DNA from: Dialister sp. UBA734
GTDB lineage: Bacteria; Bacillota; Negativicutes; Veillonellales; Dialisteraceae
Length of the DNA stretch: 16,660 nucleotides
Reading direction: 5' to 3'
Assembly (NCBI GenBank): GCA_002297935.1
Contig: DBLC01000177.1
Location: forward strand, 1 to 16,660
Below, piece by piece: positions 12,945 through 16,660 of this stretch (position 1 is its first letter; each line of letters begins with the position of its first letter). The notes beneath the pieces are model-generated. The model was not told the DNA's origin, made no database searches, and worked only from the letters and a program-made list of their open reading frames with translations. Made by a program: the position numbers and the translations under genes.

Positions 12945-13145
12945 CATTTAATTGGCTGCTCAAAGGGTTATTATTCTGCTAATTGAGTTTGAATCAAAAA
13001 GAAACGAAAACCGCTAGCAACGGGTTATAAAAGGGTATAACATCATACTGTTATAACCCTTTATAACCTGGTGCTAGCGGTTTTTAGATAGATGATGCTC
13101 TCTGAAATCAGTAGAATAATAACCTTTAGGTTAGCCAATTAAATG
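12945..13145. repeat. Repeat core copy with AGCCAATTAAATG ends
   Basis: The outermost inverted repeat is CATTTAATTGGCT (12945-12957) against AGCCAATTAAATG (13133-13145). Inside are agggttattattctgct (12964) and agtagaataataaccttt (13111), the same ends as the core at 2854-3028. The centre is GGGTTATAAAAGGGTATAAC against GTTATAACCCTTTATAACC. Between these lies a copy-specific stem (13007-13085) that is a terminator. Thus the core ends and centre are conserved while the middle stem is not. Confidence 0.75.
13007..13085. terminator. Bidirectional terminator between convergent genes
   Basis: AAAACCGCTAGC (13007-13018) and GCTAGCGGTTTT (13073-13084) are perfect inverted repeats, with A and T runs outside on both sides, so it can end transcripts from either strand. 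The loop holds a second hairpin. It serves the ArsR-family gene on the plus strand and the peptidase on the minus strand. Confidence 0.7.
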
Positions 13146-13197
13146 GTATATGGCTTTAGCGGGTTTATTTCTCCAATAACCTGTCCTACATTACGCA

Positions 13198-14334
13198 CTA
13201 TTTCCCCAAGTGGCTTTCTTCCGCAATAATCTGATAAACCAGCATCCCTGCATCGTACAGGTCCTGTTCTTTCAGATTTTCTTTGTTGGTATGGAAATCG
13301 GTCATGCCGACTCCTACGAGGACGGCCGGGAAGCCTTTGGTGCCGAACCAGTTGGCATCGCTGCCGCCGCCGCTTTTGGCTACTTTCATCGGCACGTTCA
13401 TGGCCTGGCACGCTCTGGAGAACAGCTGCAAGGCCGGATCGGTTTCTTCAATCAGGAAGGAGTCATAGGCTTTTTCTTTCTGAATCTTCAAAGAACCTTG
13501 CGGGAATTTCTTGGCCGCTTCGGTGAAGGCAGATTCCATCTGGGCCACTAGAGATTCCAGTTTTTCTGTATTTCTGCTTCTAGCTTCAGCCACCACTTCG
13601 CAGTAGTCGGGGACGATGTTTCTGGCGGTGCCGCCCTGGATGGTGCCGATGTTGCAGGTGGTTTCTTCATCGATTCGGCCGGTGGGGCAGGCTGCGATGC
13701 CGGCCGCTGCCATGGCGATGGCGTTGGTGCCTTTTTCAGGGGACATGCCGGCGTGAGCGGCTACGCCCTGGCAAATGAAATTCAGTTTATATTCCGACGG
13801 GCCGGCATTGTATACCGAACCGGCAGGGCCATCGGCATCCAGTACATAGCCGAAATCAATGCCCTGGATATATTTTTCTTCAATATAGCGAGAGCCGAAG
13901 AGACCGATTTCTTCCTGCACGGTGAAAATGACTGTGATTTTTCCGTGAGGAATGTAAGTTTCCTTCATGAGAGAAAGACCTTCCAAGATGGCGGTGACGC
14001 CTGCTTTGTCATCGCCGCCCAGGATGGTATTTCCTTTGGAATGAAATACGCCATCTTCCAGGACCGGTTCGATGCCTTTGCAGCATTCCACGCAATCCAT
14101 GTGGCCGGTCAAAGCAATGCTGGGAAGACCTTCTGCGTTGCTGTTGAATACAGCAATCAAATTGCCGCAGTTTCCGCCATTGACAGAACCGTTGTTGTCT
14201 TCGATGACCTTGGACGCTCCGAGCGCTTTGAGTTTCTTTTTCAAATATTCCAAAACATCCCGCTCGCCCTTGCTGGGAGCATAAATGGTCACCAAATCGG
14301 TGAAAGTATCTTTCATGCGTTGTTTGTTAATCAT
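13198..14334 (-). CDS. M20-family aminopeptidase, PepT-like
   Basis: This is a cytoplasmic zinc metallopeptidase of the M20 family, related to tripeptidase T, that trims short peptides. It has 378 residues. Metal and catalytic residues are in place: His78 and Asp80 in TGHMDCV, Asp109 in GGDDKAG, the Glu pair 141-142 in VQEE, the Asp of VLDADG (166-168), and a final His in DFHTNKEN near 348. The dimerisation lid domain spans roughly 182-290, with AAHAG at 192-196. The stop codon TAG lies inside a fragment of a GCGWART repeat arm (cattacgcacta). ATG 14334 follows GAGG at eight bases. The gene is monocistronic. The exact substrate is unknown, so I give no symbol. Confidence 0.92.
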   Translation of the reverse strand: MINKQRMKDTFTDLVTIYAPSKGERDVLEYLKKKLKALGASKVIEDNNGSVNGGNCGNLIAVFNSNAEGLPSIALTGHMDCVECCKGIEPVLEDGVFHSKGNTILGGDDKAGVTAILEGLSLMKETYIPHGKITVIFTVQEEIGLFGSRYIEEKYIQGIDFGYVLDADGPAGSVYNAGPSEYKLNFICQGVAAHAGMSPEKGTNAIAMAAAGIAACPTGRIDEETTCNIGTIQGGTARNIVPDYCEVVAEARSRNTEKLESLVAQMESAFTEAAKKFPQGSLKIQKEKAYDSFLIEETDPALQLFSRACQAMNVPMKVAKSGGGSDANWFGTKGFPAVLVGVGMTDFHTNKENLKEQDLYDAGMLVYQIIAEESHLGK

Positions 14335-14372
14335 GATGTATGACCTCGTTTCCTTTTGATAATCATATATGT

Positions 14373-14402
14373 ATTATAATGCATATGAATGCGTAATGCG
14401 AA
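14373..14402 (-). promoter_or_regulatory. Promoter of the M20 peptidase
   Basis: On the minus strand TTCGCA (14397-14402), an 18-bp spacer and a perfect TATAAT (14373-14378). As for dgt, the -35-like hexamer lies within the outer arm of a GCGWART cassette. Confidence 0.6.
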
Positions 14403-14573
14403 GTGCGTAGTGCGTAATGGTTGCCGGCGAGCGCGCCATATTGCTCTTATATGAATGGATTCATGATTTACCGTGCCCGTTTCTATAGGCTCGCCGATTT
14501 TAAAATATATAAAGGGGTATTGGGGCGCTTTAATAAGTTGTGCGCCCCTTCCATCATTACGCACTACGCATTA
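14389..14573. repeat. Composite inverted-repeat cassette between peptidase and dinB
   Basis: The left arm 14389-14420 is four GCGWART heptamers. The right arm 14551-14573 is the reverse complement but lacks one heptamer of the series. Inside is the long hairpin module CGGCGAGC...GCTCGCCG (14425-14496), with gctcttatatgaa in its loop, then aaaggggtattgg, then the small hairpin GGGGCGC/GCGCCCC (14522-14548). The order of modules is the reverse of that at 10495-10838. The last three bases (TTA) are the stop codon of dinB. Confidence 0.85.
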
Positions 14574-15722
14574 TTTTTCAAGCCAAAATCCTTTTTGCAA
14601 TGCTTTTTTGCCAAATTTGGCTTGGATTTCGTCCATGGCTTTGGCGGCTTTGCTACGTTTGTCATTTTCTTCCGAGAAGAGGGAGGCCATGGACATTTCG
14701 GGCCCCAGGTTGGAAGCGGTGACGCCGATGAGGCGGATTCCTTCCGGGAGCACCAGGTGAGATAAAAGGGAGCGGGCCAGGCGATCGATGTCTTCTTGCA
14801 AGTTGGTCCCTTCTTCGATGGAAATACTTCGCTGCAGTGTGCGGAACGAAGCCAGCCGAATTTTGAGAGAAATGGTGCGGGCCAGCAGTTGGTGTTTCCG
14901 GAGACGTTGGGCCACAATGTCGCTGTGGATGGCAATTTCTCGTTCGATGTCCTTCTTGTCGGTCAAATCGGTTTCATAGGTGGATTCATCGCCGATGGAT
15001 TTGATTTGTCGCTGGGCTTGGATGGGCCTAGTATCTATGCCAAAAGAAAGCTGCTGCAGGATGGGCCCTTGGTTTCCCAACAGTTTCTGCAGGGCCCCAG
15101 GGGGTGCCTGCTGGATGTCGGAAATGAGACGATACCCCGCAGCGATCAGCTTTTTCTCTGTGACGGCACCGACGCCCCAAAGACGGCGCACCGGGAGGGG
15201 TGCCAAAATCTCTTTTTCTTTTCCGTAGGGAATGATGCAAAGCCCATCGGGCTTTTTCATATCGCTGGCCATTTTTGCCAAAAACTTATTGGGCGCAATG
15301 CCAACAGAAGCGGTGAGGTGCACTTTTTCTTGAATTTCTTTTTTAATGGCACGGCCGATGCTGCCTAAGGTGGGATACTGGGTGCCCATACCAGAAATAT
15401 CCAAAAAGGCTTCGTCCAAAGAAATCGGTTCATAGGCGTCGGCATAGTGCAGCATAATCTGGTGAATCGTATCAGACGCCTCTTTGTAGGCTTCAAAGCG
15501 GGGACGGACAAAAATGCCGTGGGGACACAGCTCTTTGGCTTTGATTGCCGGCATGGCCGAATGGACGCCGTATGTTCTGGCTTCATAAGAAGCGGTGGCC
15601 ACCACCCCGCGTCGGCTCTCACCACCGACGATGACAGGCAGCCCTTTCCATTCCTGATGGTCCCGTTGTTCCACAGAAGCAAAAAACGCATCCATATCGA
15701 CATGCATGATCCAACGACGCAT
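14571..15722 (-). CDS. dinB: DNA polymerase IV (Y-family translesion polymerase)
   Basis: An error-prone polymerase that extends past DNA lesions and mismatched ends. From ATG 15722 it has 383 residues. The palm has HVDMDAFFASVEQRD (7-21, catalytic Asp9, steric gate near Phe13), ASYEARTYGV and SLDEAFLD with Asp103-Glu104. A little-finger domain follows (SIGDESTYETDL onward). SMASLF near 350 resembles a beta-clamp contact, and the C-terminal KAMDEIQAKFGKKAL is family-typical. GTG at 15737 would add five residues but nearly touches GAGGTGA (15734-15740), which fits ATG 15722 better. The stop codon is formed by the end of a repeat cassette. I see no LexA-like box. Confidence 0.94.
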   Translation of the reverse strand: MRRWIMHVDMDAFFASVEQRDHQEWKGLPVIVGGESRRGVVATASYEARTYGVHSAMPAIKAKELCPHGIFVRPRFEAYKEASDTIHQIMLHYADAYEPISLDEAFLDISGMGTQYPTLGSIGRAIKKEIQEKVHLTASVGIAPNKFLAKMASDMKKPDGLCIIPYGKEKEILAPLPVRRLWGVGAVTEKKLIAAGYRLISDIQQAPPGALQKLLGNQGPILQQLSFGIDTRPIQAQRQIKSIGDESTYETDLTDKKDIEREIAIHSDIVAQRLRKHQLLARTISLKIRLASFRTLQRSISIEEGTNLQEDIDRLARSLLSHLVLPEGIRLIGVTASNLGPEMSMASLFSEENDKRSKAAKAMDEIQAKFGKKALQKGFWLEK

Positions 15723-15924
15723 GGTTAGCGGTGTCACCTCTTTTCTAAATTAATGCGTAATGCTTTGAAATAGTGCGTAATGCGAAGTGCGTAGTGCGTA
15801 ATGGTGGCCGGCGAGCACATCGAATTGCTCTTATACGTCCTGTTTCAAGTGATACGTAGTCCGTTTTTATACGCTCGCCGAGATGTATCTTTTATTTCCT
15901 TCATCATAGTAAGAATGGTGGAAT

Positions 15925-15941
15925 CTGTCAAACTTTGACAG
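15925..15941. promoter_or_regulatory. Operator-like perfect palindrome over the -35 box
   Basis: CTGTCAAA-C-TTTGACAG is a perfect 8+8 inverted repeat that includes the TTGACA of the promoter at 15935. Its placement suggests a repressor site. I do not recognise the regulator. Confidence 0.65.
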
Positions 15942-15963
15942 GAGTGAGAAGAAAAGATAAGAT
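15935..15963 (+). promoter_or_regulatory. Promoter of the flavodoxin-family gene
   Basis: A perfect TTGACA (15935-15940), a 17-bp spacer and TAAGAT (15958-15963). It gives a leader of about 115 bases that contains the GTGACTN hairpin. Confidence 0.7.
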
Positions 15964-15996
15964 ACTTATAGTAGTAAATATCATGCAATTTAACAT

Positions 15997-16050
15997 CGGT
16001 GACTCGTGAAAAACTTATCCTAGTCACCAGTCACGAGTCACTAGTCACCG
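15997..16050. repeat. Asymmetric GTGACTN-family hairpin
   Basis: The left arm is short (CGGTGACTCGTGA, 15997-16009) while the right arm (16020-16050) has the full series ending tagtcaccg. The left arm equals the right arm with one 7-bp unit removed. It lies in the leader of the flavodoxin-family gene. Confidence 0.7.
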
Positions 16051-16086
16051 AAATTATTACGCATTGTTTAAATGAGGAGGTTACAC

Positions 16087-16605
16087 ATGAAAACCCTAGT
16101 ATTATGGAGTTCTCGTACGGGAAATACGAAAGCGGTGGCAGGGGCTATTTATGAAGCCCTGCCGGGAGAGAAGGACATCATGGAAGAAGGTCGACAGGGA
16201 AAGGACTTGTCTTCTTATGATTTGATTTTTGTAGGCTTCTGGGGCTATCGCCGCGGGGCTGATCCGGTGGCGCAGGCCACTCTTGCTTCTTTGGAAAACC
16301 AAAAGGTGGCTATTTTTGCCACTGCCGGCACCTATCCGGATTCGGAACCAGCCAAAATGTACTTGGCCAATGCAGCGGCCCTCTTGCCGAAAAGCAGTAC
16401 CTGTGTAGGGACTTTCATTTGCCAGGGCCGGGTTAATTCTTTCCACCAAAAGAAAATCCAGGGCCTTCCCCAAGAAACCGCCCACGCCATGGATCCCGCC
16501 CGGTTGGCACGATTGGAAGAAGCAGAGAAACATCCCAATGAAGAAGACTTTGCTGCTGCTGGGCAGTGGGCCGTTTCTGTGGCGGAAAAGGTGCTTCAGA
16601 AGTAG
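16087..16605 (+). CDS. Flavodoxin-family protein
   Basis: A small FMN-binding electron carrier or FMN-dependent accessory protein of 172 residues. The phosphate-binding loop SSRTGNT lies at 8-14, right after the first beta strand (KTLVLW). YDLIFVGFWGYRRGAD (about 44-60) supplies the second flavin-contact region and KVAIFATAGTYPDSE the third. The ICQGR stretch and the LARLEEAEKHPNEEDF tail are seen in a flavodoxin-like subfamily common in anaerobes; electron partners are unknown. ATG 16087 is six bases after GAGGAGG (16074-16080). An earlier in-frame ATG (16072) overlaps this ribosome site and is rejected. It probably has its own regulated promoter at 15935. The stop is followed at once by repeat DNA. 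Confidence 0.88.
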   Translation: MKTLVLWSSRTGNTKAVAGAIYEALPGEKDIMEEGRQGKDLSSYDLIFVGFWGYRRGADPVAQATLASLENQKVAIFATAGTYPDSEPAKMYLANAAALLPKSSTCVGTFICQGRVNSFHQKKIQGLPQETAHAMDPARLARLEEAEKHPNEEDFAAAGQWAVSVAEKVLQK

Positions 16606-16660
16606 TAAGTAGATTCTAAAGGTTCTGAAGATTCTAAAGGTTCTGAAGGTTCTGAAGGTT
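16606..16660. repeat. 9-bp-period repeat array, partial at window edge
   Basis: Right after the flavodoxin stop, GGTTCTGAA and GATTCTAAA-type 9-mers run to the end of the window. The orientation is that of a left arm, so an inverse partner would be expected beyond the window. Confidence 0.75.

Larger units (their letters stand above)
15752..16066. repeat. GCGWART cassette with another repeat nested in it
   Basis: The left side (15752-15804) carries GCGWART heptamers, with an interrupted extra copy at its start. The hairpin module CGGCGAGC...GCTCGCCG follows at 15809-15880, its loop holding aattgctcttata. The only trace of a right arm is attacgcatt at 16056-16065. Between the hairpin and that trace lie a promoter, an operator-like palindrome and a GTGACTN repeat (15997-16050), so the original cassette seems to have been split by later insertions. 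Confidence 0.6.

Overview
The window looks like a chromosomal segment of a low-to-mid-GC Firmicute. Strong AGGAGG ribosome sites, TTGACA/TATAAT promoters, CCA-encoded tRNAs and a CcpN-PpsR pair support this. My best guess is a Negativicute (Veillonellales or Acidaminococcales type), but this rests on gene content and style, not on a search.

Layout. 1-909 is gene-free and built of repeats, including a 167-bp MITE-like element. 910-1098 holds tRNA-His and tRNA-Gln under one strong promoter, closed by a terminator. 1418-2713 encodes an ArsB/NhaD/CitM-type (IT superfamily) ion transporter. 3162-3980 and 4634-5452, both on the minus strand, encode two paralogous 272-aa proteins of unknown function. 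6065-10454 is a carbon-metabolism block: PEP synthase (ppsA), a CcpN-like HTH-CBS repressor, and PpsR, the bifunctional kinase/phosphorylase that switches PEP synthase off and on. It is followed by a dGTPase-like HD hydrolase (10888-11916), a recurrent Firmicute neighbour. Then come a broken HigA-type antitoxin remnant (12076-12258), an ArsR-family regulator with its own promoter and palindromic operator (12523-12885), and on the minus strand an M20/PepT-like aminopeptidase (13198-14334) and DNA polymerase IV (14571-15722). The last gene is a flavodoxin-family protein (16087-16605).

The unusual part is between the genes. Most intergenic gaps contain nested inverted-repeat cassettes whose outer arms are short degenerate tandem repeats. 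Five different arm vocabularies share a 7-bp period (GTGACTN, GCGWART, GTKAGAA, ATTYCTM, GGTTTAV), and a sixth has a 9-bp period. Inside the arms sit exchangeable hairpin modules. One has a conserved loop and a GC stem that changes sequence while staying paired. Another is a roughly 70-bp hairpin closed by CGGCGAGC/GCTCGCCG. A third is a 150-180-bp core present in four copies. One cassette contains an exact 16-bp parS palindrome, and a second core copy is flanked by a 14/16 parS-like site. The arms also reach into gene ends: they supply stop codons (dinB, peptidase), apparent -35 boxes (dGTPase, peptidase) and terminator-like hairpins. I regard this modular cassette family, rather than any protein-coding gene, as the best candidate for something undescribed.
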